Positions 36,659 through 45,778 of a stretch of DNA of 64,000 nt are shown piece by piece. Source of the DNA: Lewinellaceae bacterium (GTDB taxonomy: Bacteria; Bacteroidota; Bacteroidia; Chitinophagales; Saprospiraceae); NCBI GenBank assembly GCA_020636255.1, contig JACJYE010000002.1, forward strand, positions 372,001 through 436,000, given 5' to 3'. Position numbers and translations under genes: made by a program. Every line of letters begins with the position of its first letter. Positions within the stretch are counted from its first letter, which is position 1. The notes beneath the pieces are model-generated. The model did no database searches, had not been told where the DNA came from, and worked only from the letters and a program-made list of their open reading frames with translations.

Positions 36659-37264
36659 ATGACATTCAGAGAGAAAGAACCGCAGGGAAGCCCGCCTTCC
36701 GAAGATTTCAAAAAGGCCTTTTTTGCACGCCTGGAGCAAGCCGATATATCCACTATCCGGGTATTGGCGGCCAAGGTAGCCCCTGACGTGAGACGTATAG
36801 CCAGGGAAGCAGGGCTGAACGGCCAGGATTCAGAGGAAATGCTCAACGATGCCATTTTAGCCACATTGCTGGCCATTCGAAAAGGCACTTTCCAGTTCAT
36901 GGGCTTTCACCCGGCGGCATATACTTTGGGCGTTGCCAAAAAGCTGGCCGCCAACCGGGCGCGTTCAAAAAAACCGCAGACTGAATTATTGGAAAATGTG
37001 GCCGCTCCATCCGATTTCGACCCGGAAATATATTTGAAAAACAAGGAACGGGCATACATAGTGAAAGAGCTGCTCAGCCGTTTGGGCGAAGATTGCCGTG
37101 AGGTGCTGTTGCTCAAATATTTTGAACATAAAAAAGATCGGGAAGTGGTTTCGGAAAAACTGACGCCCTACGCCACTGTTGCTTCCCTGAAAAGCAAGCG
37201 GGAGCAGTGTTTGAAAAAACTGGCTAAAACGGCGAGGGAGGCAGGCATCAAAGCGGCATTTTGA
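36659..37264 (+). CDS. Sigma-70 family (ECF-like) RNA polymerase sigma factor
   Basis: The 201-residue protein has a sigma region 2-like part ('SEEMLNDAILATLLAIRKGT', 'FHPAAYTLGVAKKLAANRAR') and a region 4-like part ('ELLSRLGEDCREVLLLKYFE', 'VASLKSKREQCLKKLAKTA'), linked by a charged stretch. It fits the ECF-like sigma factors found next to TPR or CHAT genes in Bacteroidota, but region 4 lacks a textbook helix-turn-helix sequence. The frame is open six codons earlier from a TTG; the ATG at 36659 is the normal start. The gene is followed after 35 bases by the candidate anti-sigma gene. Confidence 0.85.
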   Translation: MTFREKEPQGSPPSEDFKKAFFARLEQADISTIRVLAAKVAPDVRRIAREAGLNGQDSEEMLNDAILATLLAIRKGTFQFMGFHPAAYTLGVAKKLAANRARSKKPQTELLENVAAPSDFDPEIYLKNKERAYIVKELLSRLGEDCREVLLLKYFEHKKDREVVSEKLTPYATVASLKSKREQCLKKLAKTAREAGIKAAF

Positions 37265-37299
37265 AAATACTGTTTTACAAAAAATGAAAGGGTAGGAAA

Positions 37300-38217
37300 G
37301 TGAACAACATCGAAAAATACGTGGCCGACGAAATGACTGCCGAAGAGCGGGCGGCTTTTGAAGCAGAACTGGAGCGCAACCCGGCGCTGGCCGAAGAGGT
37401 AAATTTTATGCGCCAACTGACTGAGGACATCGAAATGGCGGCCCTGGCCGAACGGGTGAAAGAAGCGCTCCACGAGCTGCCGCCTGCGAGGCCAAAATGG
37501 CCAAAGTACCCTTGGTGGCCGGCGCTGGTTTTGGCGGGATTGCTCGCCGTGGCTTTGCTTTATTTCCAAAAAGAAGGGGCGCCCCCACCGCCTGAGGCCA
37601 TTCCTCCTGTCGAGATGCCACCGGTTGATCCGCTTAAGCAGGCGCCAACGAAAGCCGAGGCCGGCCAACCTTCATCGCAGGAAACAGCGGAAGAAAAAAC
37701 AACGGGCCGGCCAGGCGGCCCCATCGCACAGCAACAGCCTGATGAAAATGCTTATACCCCAATTCCCGCCCCCCAGCTGAGGGGTAGCGGCTCTTCTACC
37801 GATACCGCCCGGCAGGCGCTCCTGGATGCCGTGTGGTACAGCGTCTACCCGCCAGAAGGACTGCAAGTAAGCGAGCCGTTCCGGCAGGTAGACGAGCTTT
37901 TGCAGCAGGGTGAGTTTTCAAAATCCTATGCCCGCCTACAATTACTGGAAAGGAAAATGCCCACTAATGACACGCTTTTTTTCCTGAAAGGCTATTGCCT
38001 CCTGGAGCGGGGCGAGGGCGATGAAGCACTGCGCTATTTTGGCCAGATTAAAAACCAAAACCTGGCCGGCACTGGCCTGCTGGAATGGTACCGGGGCCTG
38101 GCTTTTCTGCTGTCCGGAGATGATGGAAGTGCAAAAAAAACCTTTGCGGATATCTCGGCAAGTCCGGCACATGCGTTCAGGCGGCAAGCAAAACGGGCTT
38201 TGACAATGATGGAGTGA
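37300..38217 (+). CDS. Candidate anti-sigma factor: short N-terminal domain, one membrane helix, TPR-like periplasmic part
   Basis: The 305-residue protein starts with GTG. Residues 1-60 ('IEKYVADEMTAEERAAFEAE', 'NPALAEEVNFMRQLTEDIE') resemble the N-terminal anti-sigma-like segment of FecR/RskA-type and other Bacteroidota membrane proteins, without zinc ligands. One transmembrane helix follows (about 72-89), then a Pro/Glu-rich linker (90-165) and a C-terminal part with TPR-like repeats ('YARLQLLERKMPTNDTLFFL', 'GDEALRYFGQIKNQNLAGT'). This topology puts the N-terminus in the cytoplasm, where it could hold the adjacent sigma factor, and the TPR part outside. The anti-sigma function is inferred from position and layout. 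Confidence 0.75.
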   Translation: MNNIEKYVADEMTAEERAAFEAELERNPALAEEVNFMRQLTEDIEMAALAERVKEALHELPPARPKWPKYPWWPALVLAGLLAVALLYFQKEGAPPPPEAIPPVEMPPVDPLKQAPTKAEAGQPSSQETAEEKTTGRPGGPIAQQQPDENAYTPIPAPQLRGSGSSTDTARQALLDAVWYSVYPPEGLQVSEPFRQVDELLQQGEFSKSYARLQLLERKMPTNDTLFFLKGYCLLERGEGDEALRYFGQIKNQNLAGTGLLEWYRGLAFLLSGDDGSAKKTFADISASPAHAFRRQAKRALTMME

Positions 38218-38281
38218 ATGGGCATAACCTCCTCAAGCCAATCACATTAAAATGATTTTCCCTTCTATGGCCGGTCAATCT

Positions 38282-38324
38282 AAATGCGATTGCCCTGTAC
38301 TCCCCTGTCAGGGCAATCGCATTT
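38282..38324. terminator. Perfect 16-base stem-loop behind the anti-sigma gene
   Basis: AAATGCGATTGCCCTG (38282-38297) and its exact complement (38309-38324) enclose an 11-base loop, followed by GATTTTATG. It starts about 65 bases after the stop codon and could end the sigma/anti-sigma transcript. The T-tract is short. The left arm and loop recur at 38809-38835. Confidence 0.5.
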
Positions 38325-39028
38325 GATTTTATGCTTTGTTAATCATCGGGCCTCCTGGATTTTGCCTGATCTCCTTCGTTCATTTTTTGGGCGGCCAAAA
38401 AACGAACCAAAAAAGCCGCCGCCTGCGCAGCTTTGGCTAAAACGGCCCGCCTGGGGTTCTGCAGAAAACAAACTCGCCATCTGGTTCAGTTCATCACTTT
38501 TTTTTGCTTCGCGCTCGTGCCGCTTTAGGCTTCTTTTAGCTGCTTCGTGGCTCAGACAGGTTTTCTGCTGGCCTGGCAAATGAAGGCTTTGTAAGGGCCG
38601 TTTTTTAACGCCAAACCTGCTAAAGGCGGATTGCCAGGGAGAGGCTACCGGGCTTTCGCTGTTGCTTGGCTGCAATAGCAGGGATAATCGGCCTTATGGC
38701 TTTTTGGCTACAATTCAAGGCGAGGTTTTCTTCATGGATTATCCAAACATTCCAGAAGTGGAGCGCCTTCCCACGTTCGTGCCTGGGGGAGATGAAGAAT
38801 ACTTTTTTAAATGCGATTGCCCTGTACTCCCCTGTGAAGCTGCTCCGGAAAATCGAAATTAATCTTAACTTGCCGCTCAGCCCACAGCCCGGGGCACTCA
38901 TGCTCCTTTGCCGGAGTTCTGCCCCTTCTGGACTTTCAGAAAAATCTGCTTATGAGCTTTGGAGGGACGTCATGTTATAGCGAGGGCTGATAGAAAAGCT
39001 GAAAGCTATAGGTAAAAATTTTCATTAG
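38325..39028. other. Gene-free spacer with hairpins and a second copy of a 27-base sequence
   Basis: I see no credible gene in these 700 bases between the anti-sigma and CHAT genes. GTTCATTTTTTGG (38378-38390) and CCAAAAAACGAAC (38395-38407) form a hairpin with one mismatch. The 27 bases at 38809-38835 are identical to 38282-38308 (left arm and loop of the stem-loop), but without the right arm. A 66-codon frame at 38662-38862 includes the copied sequence and looks spurious. The spacer may be the remains of an insertion. Confidence 0.5.
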
Positions 39029-42000
39029 ATGAAATCGCGATGCTCTTGCCTTTTTTTCCTGTTTCTTCCCCTTCTCTTGCTTTCGCAAAAAACTTCAACC
39101 AGCAAATTGGACAGCTTGCTCGCCCAATTTGAAGCCCAAAAAAATGCCGAAGCGCTGGAAGCCGCACTGGCCACTATCCAATCTGCCGAAGCGCTGGCAC
39201 TGTCCAATTTTGGCGAAGCAAACCCAGCTTATGCTTCGTGCCTTTACCGCCGTGGACTGGCCTTGTTTTTGCTGGGCCGGTTTGACGAAAGCGTACCTTT
39301 ATTCCAGAAATCAATCGAAATCCGGGAAGCGGCAGTGGGCCGGGCAAGCCCCGAAAACATCCGGTGCCTCGCCGGCCTGGGCAAGGCCTTAGGGCAATTG
39401 GGCGACCCTGAAAAGGGAGAGGCTCTTTTGCTTGAAGCAAAAACCATTTTAACGGAATCGGGCCGCGATTCGGGGATGGAGTATGCCACCCTACTGAGTG
39501 ATTTCAGCCATTTCTATTTTGCGGAAGGCGACATTGTCAGGGCCAAAACCACTACTGAGCAGAGTTTGAAGCTGCGGGAAGATATGCAAAAAACAGACGG
39601 CCGCAGCTATGCCGAAAACCTGCAAAGCCTCGCCATGATTTTCAACCGCATGGGCGACTACCCGGCGGCCGAGGGCTATTTCACGAAAGCGAAATCGGCG
39701 CTGGCCGAAACTGTCGGTACAACTCACCCGGCCTACGCTGCCTGCCTCCTCGATTTTGCCATCAACTACCAGCTGCTCAACGATTTTAGCAAGGCCGAAG
39801 CGCTGCTCGTAGAATCCATGGAAATCACGGTGAAGACGAAGGGCAAGGCCAGTACCGCCTATGCCCAAAATGCGGAGGGCTTGGCAAACCTTTACACCCG
39901 AATGGGCAATTTTGAAAAAGCCAGGCCGCTTTACCTCGAATGCAAGGAAATACAAGAAAAAAATTTCGGAAAAACGCACCCAAAATACGGCGCAAGCCTG
40001 GCGAACCTGGCGGGCAACTATTACATGGCCGGCGATTTGGCTCAGGCTGAAAACTACTCGGAGCAGGCGCTTGGCATCCTGGAAAATACGGTGGGCAAAG
40101 GCCATTATTTCACCATGAGCATTATGCAGAACCTGTCTATGCTGTACGAAGAGCAAGGAAAATACGCCGAGGCCGAACCAATGATGGAAGAGGTGCTGGA
40201 GCTGCTGGAAAAAAACTTTGGAACGGGCCATCCAGGCTATGCCGTAAGCCTGATGAATCTGGCGCACCTGAAATTGACGCTGGGCCATTATGCCGAAGCG
40301 GAGCAATATTTCCGGCAGGGGCTGGAGATTTTTGAAAACGCAAGCGGAAAGGAAACCCTCGAATATACGAACTGCCTGAACGGGCTGATTTCGCTAAAAG
40401 CAAAAACAGGTGAACACGAGGAGGCGCTCGCCCTGCTCCGCAAGATGGGAACGTGGCAAAAACGCATCATTGCCCGAGGCGCGCAACACCTGACGGAAAG
40501 CGAAATGGCGGCCTATCTGCCCCTTTTTTCCGATTATTTCAACCAATATTTTTCCACGTTGGAAAAGCTGCGGCCAACGCGCGGAGCGGCCACGGCGGAG
40601 GCTTTCGACGATGCCATTTTTTACAAAGGCTACCTGCTTGAGAACGCCAGCCGGGTGAAAAAATTCAGTATTCAGGACCCCACCCTCTCTGCACAATACG
40701 AGGAACTCGCCGCGCTGCAAACTGCCCTCGCAGCCGAGTATGCCAAACCGCCTGCCGCCCGTTCCGGCATCGCCGAAATGGAGGAACTGGCCAACGCAAT
40801 CGAGAAAAAACTGGTGGCTTCGGCAACGGGCTATCGTGAAATCTTTCAGCAGGTGACGTGGCAGGAGGTGCAACAAAACCTACAGCCAGGCGAGGCCGCC
40901 CTGGAGTTCATCCACTATAATTTTTTTGCCGCAGGCCAAATGACGGACAACATCAGGTACGCCGCCATTGTGCTGAGAGCCGGGTCGGAATTCCCCGATT
41001 TTGTGCCGCTTTTCGAGGAAAGGGATTTGGCCGGATTGCTGGAAGGGGAAAGAGGCGGCCGCATCCAAAGCATCAACCAGCTTTATCTTTTTGGCCAAAA
41101 CCAGCCCGGTAGTTCGCTCTACGCGCTCCTTTGGCAACCCCTGGAAACTGCTTTGAGTGGCGCCAGAACCGTTTACTACTCCCCCACCGGACTGCTCCAC
41201 CGGCTAAACCTGGAAGCCATCCAAAACGAAAACGGAGCGGTGCTGGGCGGCCGTTTCCAACTAATAAAAATGGGCAGCACCCGGCAGTTGGCGATGCCCG
41301 GCCAGGTTGTCGCCGCAGTGGGTAGTGCGGAACTTTTCGGCGGCATCGAGTACGGCCCGGACAGCCCTTCGGAAAATTTAGCGGGCAGCGCTACTTACCC
41401 TTCGCAGGGCCTGGCCGGCCGGAATGCAGCACCGGCGGACAGTACCACCCTCCGCCTTCGGGGCGAAAAATGGGACTACCTCAGCTGGACTAAAACCGAA
41501 ATCGAGGCCATCGGCCTTCTGACAGAAGGGGCCGGCATCCCAACCACTTTATACACCGGGCCGGAAGGCAGTGAGGAGGCCGTCAAAAAACTGGGTAGCA
41601 GCCAGCCATCACCCCGCATCCTGCACCTGGCGACGCACGGTTATTTTTTCCCAAGCCCAGAAGAAACGGCGGAAAATGGTGCGGGGTTCCAAAGCTCGGA
41701 GCACCCAATGATACGCTCCGGCCTCATCCTCGCCGGAGGAAATTACGCCTGGAAAAACGGCGAACCCATCCGCCCCGGCGCTGACGACGGCATCCTCACC
41801 GCCTACGAAATCGCCCAGCTGGATTTGTCACAGACAGAACTCGTCGTGCTCTCCGCCTGCGAGACCGGCCTGGGCGACATCCGGGGCAACGAAGGGGTGT
41901 ACGGGCTGCAACGGGCCTTTAAATTTGCCGGCGCAAAATACGTCCTCATGTCGCTCTGGCAAGTCCCCGATTTCCAGACACAGGAGCTGATGACGGCCTT

Positions 42001-42121
42001 TTATTATAATTGGCTGGAAGAAGGCATGGATATCCCGGCCGCCTTCCGAAACGCACAGGCCGAACTGCGCCGGAAATACCCCAGCCCGTTTCTTTGGGCG
42101 GGGTTCGTGTTGAACCGGTGA
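39029..42121 (+). CDS. Secreted TPR-CHAT domain protein (caspase-like peptidase)
   Basis: The 1030-residue protein starts with a signal peptide (about 1-20, 'LFFLFLPLLLLSQ'). About ten 42-residue, kinesin-light-chain-like TPRs follow (about 30-480, for example 'GASLANLAGNYYMAGDLAQA' and 'YAVSLMNLAHLKLTLGHYAE'). After a helical linker (about 490-620) comes the CHAT domain (about 700-1030), with the catalytic dyad His870 in 'LHLATHGYFF' and Cys944 in 'LSACETGLG', and the conserved 'GVYGLQRAFKFAGAKYVLMS' and 'WQVPD'. CHAT proteins are clan CD cysteine peptidases related to separase and caspases. The signal peptide places it in the periplasm or outside, unlike cytoplasmic CHAT effectors of defence systems. 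The upstream sigma and anti-sigma genes suggest a regulatory link. The substrate is unknown. Confidence 0.93.
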   Translation: MKSRCSCLFFLFLPLLLLSQKTSTSKLDSLLAQFEAQKNAEALEAALATIQSAEALALSNFGEANPAYASCLYRRGLALFLLGRFDESVPLFQKSIEIREAAVGRASPENIRCLAGLGKALGQLGDPEKGEALLLEAKTILTESGRDSGMEYATLLSDFSHFYFAEGDIVRAKTTTEQSLKLREDMQKTDGRSYAENLQSLAMIFNRMGDYPAAEGYFTKAKSALAETVGTTHPAYAACLLDFAINYQLLNDFSKAEALLVESMEITVKTKGKASTAYAQNAEGLANLYTRMGNFEKARPLYLECKEIQEKNFGKTHPKYGASLANLAGNYYMAGDLAQAENYSEQALGILENTVGKGHYFTMSIMQNLSMLYEEQGKYAEAEPMMEEVLELLEKNFGTGHPGYAVSLMNLAHLKLTLGHYAEAEQYFRQGLEIFENASGKETLEYTNCLNGLISLKAKTGEHEEALALLRKMGTWQKRIIARGAQHLTESEMAAYLPLFSDYFNQYFSTLEKLRPTRGAATAEAFDDAIFYKGYLLENASRVKKFSIQDPTLSAQYEELAALQTALAAEYAKPPAARSGIAEMEELANAIEKKLVASATGYREIFQQVTWQEVQQNLQPGEAALEFIHYNFFAAGQMTDNIRYAAIVLRAGSEFPDFVPLFEERDLAGLLEGERGGRIQSINQLYLFGQNQPGSSLYALLWQPLETALSGARTVYYSPTGLLHRLNLEAIQNENGAVLGGRFQLIKMGSTRQLAMPGQVVAAVGSAELFGGIEYGPDSPSENLAGSATYPSQGLAGRNAAPADSTTLRLRGEKWDYLSWTKTEIEAIGLLTEGAGIPTTLYTGPEGSEEAVKKLGSSQPSPRILHLATHGYFFPSPEETAENGAGFQSSEHPMIRSGLILAGGNYAWKNGEPIRPGADDGILTAYEIAQLDLSQTELVVLSACETGLGDIRGNEGVYGLQRAFKFAGAKYVLMSLWQVPDFQTQELMTAFYYNWLEEGMDIPAAFRNAQAELRRKYPSPFLWAGFVLNR

Positions 42122-42254
42122 GATTTTTAAAAAAAATCAAAAAAATCATTGACCTTTTTTCTCCGCTGACATAAGGGGTTGACACAGGGGGTTAAGCGGC
42201 TCAGTAAAAGGAGTTGTTCTCCCCCAATATCTTTTCATCATTCAACCCTTTGTT

Positions 42255-43430
42255 ATGAAACCATCAACTTTACTCCTGCTCGCTTTCCTTTTCGCTTCGA
42301 AAATTTTTGCGCAAATCACTATCGAACGCCAGGATTATAATTTAACCTCCGACGGCGGGACGGTTCAGAACTGGGCCATGGCCAAAGATGGTGTTTCGCT
42401 GCCCACAGAAGGTGCTGACGTGATCTGGGACTTCAGCGGCCAGGCATTGACCGCGCCCTTTGACTATACAAAAAGCCCCGTGTCGGAACCGCTTTTCCCC
42501 AATGCCAACCTGGTGGACTACAGCAGTAGTTTGGCGTTGGGCGTAGCGCCACAAAATGTCAATTTTTACGAGCAACTGGCAGACGACGGCTATACAACAT
42601 TGGGCCGGATCACCTCCTCGGTGACCCTGCCAGCGCAATCACTCACAGGGGGGCCAAATGACACCATCTCCTTTTTAGGTGTGGTAAGCGTGTATGAGGA
42701 GCCCATTTATTACCTGAAGTTCCCATTGAATTACGCAGATACCTGGAATACTGAAATCAACATCCCGGGCAATTATCTCATGACAGTGCAAGCCTTCGGC
42801 CTCGACCATGTGCCCGCCAGCTCCAATTACAATTATGTGGAAACGAACACCGTAGCCGGCTACGGCACCCTCCTCCTCCCCCACCCCGATGGCACGGGGA
42901 CGGTGAGCATCGAAGCTTTACTCCTCAAAAGCACTACTGTTCGGACCGACAGTTTCTTCCTCGCCGGCCAGCCGGCGCCGCAGCTCATGCTCGATGCGCT
43001 CGGGCTGACACAGGGGTTTACTGAGGCCTATACGGATTATGCTTTTTTCGCCAAAGGACTGAACCGCTCGGCCTTGTACATGAAGACGGAAAATGGCCAA
43101 GTCATGAGCATCAGCATAGCTGATGACATCAGGGATATCGTCAGTTCGGCCAAATCCGTTGCCAATGAACGGATTGCCGCCAGTGTTTTCCCCAATCCAT
43201 CCTCCGGTTATTTCCGGGTTGAATTTGAAAAGCCAGATGCGCAGGACTGGACTTTGCACCTGTATAACCCTCTTGGACAGCTTGTAAAAGAACAAAAACT
43301 AGAGGGCCCCACAGGCAATACCTTTGCGGAGGTTTCACTTGGCCAAAACGCCCGGCCAGGCATGTACTTTTTGGTACTCCGCAATGCTAAGAATACCATG
43401 ATGGCCTCGGAACGCATACTGGTTGAGTAA
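42255..43430 (+). CDS. Secreted protein with T9SS type A sorting domain
   Basis: The 391-residue protein has a signal peptide (MKPSTLLLLAFLFASKIFAQ) and a C-terminal sorting domain of about 80 residues ('ASVFPNPSSGYFRVEFEKPD', 'WTLHLYNPLGQLVKEQKLEG', 'ARPGMYFLVLRNAKNTM', 'SERILVE'). The middle (about 21-300) is beta-rich and belongs to an uncharacterised type of cargo ('QDYNLTSDGGTVQNWAMAKD', 'VIWDFSGQALTAPFD'). It lies about 130 bases after the CHAT gene and may be expressed with it; a terminator follows. Confidence 0.87.
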   Translation: MKPSTLLLLAFLFASKIFAQITIERQDYNLTSDGGTVQNWAMAKDGVSLPTEGADVIWDFSGQALTAPFDYTKSPVSEPLFPNANLVDYSSSLALGVAPQNVNFYEQLADDGYTTLGRITSSVTLPAQSLTGGPNDTISFLGVVSVYEEPIYYLKFPLNYADTWNTEINIPGNYLMTVQAFGLDHVPASSNYNYVETNTVAGYGTLLLPHPDGTGTVSIEALLLKSTTVRTDSFFLAGQPAPQLMLDALGLTQGFTEAYTDYAFFAKGLNRSALYMKTENGQVMSISIADDIRDIVSSAKSVANERIAASVFPNPSSGYFRVEFEKPDAQDWTLHLYNPLGQLVKEQKLEGPTGNTFAEVSLGQNARPGMYFLVLRNAKNTMMASERILVE

Positions 43431-43450
43431 AAAAGACTATTATCTTCCAA

Positions 43451-43488
43451 GCCTGCTGTTCGCTTTCAGCAGGCCCTTTTCTTTTTTC
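43451..43488 (+). terminator. Intrinsic terminator behind the T9SS cargo gene
   Basis: GCCTGCTG (43451-43458) pairs with CAGCAGGC (43467-43474) and is followed by CCTTTTCTTTTTT. It lies 20 bases after the stop codon and faces the end of the convergent ABC-F gene. Confidence 0.8.
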
Positions 43489-43491
43489 TCA

Positions 43492-45147
43492 TCACAATAG
43501 TCCCAGAGCGTGTTTGGAGGCCCCCCTTTCATACAAGGCCTCCCGCTGCCGCTTCACCTCCTCTGATGCCAGGAATTCCTCAAAGCTCATCAGGCTGTCG
43601 ATGATGCCGTTGGGGGTGAGCTCAATGATACGGTTGGCCACCGTTTGCATGAGCTGGTGGTCGTGAGAGGTGAAGATCAGGTTACCTTTGAAGTCCTTCA
43701 TGCCGTTGTTCAGGGCCGTGATCGATTCCAGGTCGAGGTGGTTGGTCGGCTCGTCCAGCAAAAGGAAATTGGCCTGGTTGAGCATGATGCGCGACAACAT
43801 GCAGCGCACTTTTTCACCGCCGGACAGCACGGAGGATTTTTTGTAGACCTCCTCTCCGGAGAACAACATACGCCCCAGGAAGCCGCGGATGAACTGTTCG
43901 TCCTTCTCTTCTGAGAACTGCCGCAGCCAGTTGATCAGGTCGAGGTCGTTGTTGTCGGCAAAGTACTCCTGGTTTTCGTTGGGCTGGTAACCCACTTTGA
44001 TGGTTTTGCCAAACTCAAAGGATCCCGCATGAGCCGGGGCCTTGCCGGCCAGCACCTGGAAGAAGGCGGTCATGGCGGAAGCCTCACGGCAGATCAGGCC
44101 GATCTTTTCGCCCTGGTTCATGGTAAAGGAGACATCGCCAAACAGCAGGGTTCCGTCTTCGGCCCGGAAGCTGAGTTTTTCCGCTTTCAGGATCTGGCTG
44201 CCGGGCTCGCGTTCCATCTGGAAGTTGATATAGGGGTATTTGCGGCTGGAAGGGCGGATCTCTTCAAGGTTGAGCTTTTCCAGGGCCTTCTTGCGGGCGG
44301 TGGCTTGCCGCGACTTGGAGGCGTTGGCGCTGAATCGCTGAATGAATTCCATCATTTCCTGGCGTTTTTGCTCTACCTTCTTGTTCTTGTTGGCGGCCTG
44401 TTGGGCCATCAGCTGGCTGGTCTCATACCAGAAGGTGTAGTTGCCGGTGAAGATGCGCATGCGCTGGAAATCAATATCCACCATGTGGGTGCAGACCATG
44501 TCGAGGAAGTAGCGGTCGTGGGAAACGACGATGACCATATTTTTGAAATCGGCGAGGAATTCCGCCAGCCAGGTCACGGTTTCGGCATCGAGGTCGTTGG
44601 TCGGCTCATCGAGCAGTAGGATATCGGGGTTGTTGAACAGGGCCTGCGCCAGCAGCACCTTGACCTTTTCCGGGCCGCTGAGGTGTTTCATCTGTTTGTA
44701 GTGCAGTTCTTCCTTTACACCCAGGTTGCTCAGCAGTTCGGCGGCATCGCTCTCGGCCGTCCAGCCTCCCATTTCGCCGTAGAGGTTCTCCAGTTCGGCG
44801 GCGCGCAGGCCGTCGGCCTCGGTGGCGTCGGGGTTCATGTAGATAGCGTTCTTTTCCAGCATGATGTCGTAGAGCTTGCGGTGCCCCATCATCACGGTAT
44901 TGAGCACTTCCTCTTCTTCGAATTCGAAGTGGCTTTGCTTGAGCACCGCCATGCGGTTGCCGGGCTCGATCGACACCCTGCCCCGCATAGGCGGCAATTC
45001 GCCGGACAGTATCTTTAAAAAGGTGGACTTGCCCGCCCCGTTCGCACCGATGACCCCATAGCAGTTGCCTCGGGTAAATTTTAAATCGACTTCATCAAAG
45101 AGCACGCGTTTGCCGTATTGCAGGCCTAATCCCTGGACTGTTAACAT
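43492..45147 (-). CDS. ABC-F family ATP-binding protein
   Basis: The 551-residue protein has two ABC domains and no membrane part, typical of ABC-F proteins that act on the ribosome. Domain 1: Walker A 'GANGAGKSTFLKIL', signature 'HLSGPEKVKVLLAQAL', Walker B 'ILLLDEPTNDLD'. The linker ('KNKKVEQKRQEMMEFIQRF') is basic. Domain 2 has a degenerate Walker A ('IGLICREASAMTAFFQVL', no GKS/T), but an intact 'LSGGEKVRCMLSRIM' and 'FLLLDEPTNHLD'. The last 10 codons (GASKHALGLL) resemble the 18-base repeat family of this region. A frame extension to 45249 exists, but the -7 box at 45211-45218 lies inside it and family homology begins at MLTVQGLGLQYG. Confidence 0.94.
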   Translation of the reverse strand: MLTVQGLGLQYGKRVLFDEVDLKFTRGNCYGVIGANGAGKSTFLKILSGELPPMRGRVSIEPGNRMAVLKQSHFEFEEEEVLNTVMMGHRKLYDIMLEKNAIYMNPDATEADGLRAAELENLYGEMGGWTAESDAAELLSNLGVKEELHYKQMKHLSGPEKVKVLLAQALFNNPDILLLDEPTNDLDAETVTWLAEFLADFKNMVIVVSHDRYFLDMVCTHMVDIDFQRMRIFTGNYTFWYETSQLMAQQAANKNKKVEQKRQEMMEFIQRFSANASKSRQATARKKALEKLNLEEIRPSSRKYPYINFQMEREPGSQILKAEKLSFRAEDGTLLFGDVSFTMNQGEKIGLICREASAMTAFFQVLAGKAPAHAGSFEFGKTIKVGYQPNENQEYFADNNDLDLINWLRQFSEEKDEQFIRGFLGRMLFSGEEVYKKSSVLSGGEKVRCMLSRIMLNQANFLLLDEPTNHLDLESITALNNGMKDFKGNLIFTSHDHQLMQTVANRIIELTPNGIIDSLMSFEEFLASEEVKRQREALYERGASKHALGLL

Positions 45148-45210
45148 ATTGTGATACTGGTTTTTGAAATGAATTTCCACCAAAGGGAAGGCCCCTTCGC
45201 GTAAAAGGCG

Positions 45211-45218
45211 CAAAGGTA
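45211..45218 (-). promoter_or_regulatory. Candidate -7 box TACCTTTG for the ABC-F gene
   Basis: TACCTTTG on the minus strand followed by GCGCC, about 65 bases before the ATG at 45147, matches TAnnTTTG. It lies in the gap behind the preceding gene and supports the shorter ABC-F start. Confidence 0.55.
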
Positions 45219-45241
45219 AGGAAAAATAACCACTCTCTTGA

Positions 45242-45772
45242 TCAATCATTCAACTGCGCCACCCAGATCGTCACGCGGCGTTCACTGTAGTTGACGACTA
45301 CGGGCAGGCCCTGGCCGGTGATGGCGCGGGCCAGAACGCCGCCATATTCAAAGCCCTTAAAAAGGTGCAGCTCCAGGCGGTTGTCCCAGTCGGGGTAATA
45401 GCCGAGGTATTTTTCCGCCTCCTTGCGCACTTGCTCGAAGGAAAACCAGTTGTCAGCGTCAAACTGGTAGAACCAGAAGGCCAGAGCAATGGCGCCATAA
45501 TGCGGGTTGGCATAGGAATCGATATAAGCACGCCGGATCAGTTCGCCGGCCAGTTCGGCGGCCTTGCTGTTGCTGAACTTTTCGTTGGACAGCTGCTCTA
45601 CCTGCAGGGCTGTCCACTGTGCCAAGGCCGATTGTGCGCCGATAACCTCCTGGAAAGAGGCCTCATCTTCAAAATGGGTGGAATAATATTCCAGTTCCCA
45701 GTTGTCGAGGATCACACCATTATACATGGCGGAGCGGAATGCCTTGTCGGCGGGGAGGTTCAATGCACGCAT
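45242..45772 (-). CDS. Protein of unknown function, second gene of a coupled pair
   Basis: I do not recognise a family for this 176-residue protein. It is acidic and rich in aromatic residues, with a helical middle ('SNSKAAELAGELIRRAYID', 'HYGAIALAFWFYQFDADNWF') and a beta-like end ('GVLARAITGQGLPVVVNYSE', 'VTIWVAQLND'). There is no signal peptide or membrane helix, so it is probably cytoplasmic. It starts six bases after the stop of the gene at 45779-46501, which is also unknown, so the two are likely co-translated and may form a complex. Confidence 0.8.
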   Translation of the reverse strand: MRALNLPADKAFRSAMYNGVILDNWELEYYSTHFEDEASFQEVIGAQSALAQWTALQVEQLSNEKFSNSKAAELAGELIRRAYIDSYANPHYGAIALAFWFYQFDADNWFSFEQVRKEAEKYLGYYPDWDNRLELHLFKGFEYGGVLARAITGQGLPVVVNYSERRVTIWVAQLND

Positions 45773-45778
45773 GAGTTA

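Noticed and set aside
38662..38862. 66-codon frame before the CHAT gene
   Set aside because: Includes the duplicated 27-base non-coding sequence and has no family features.
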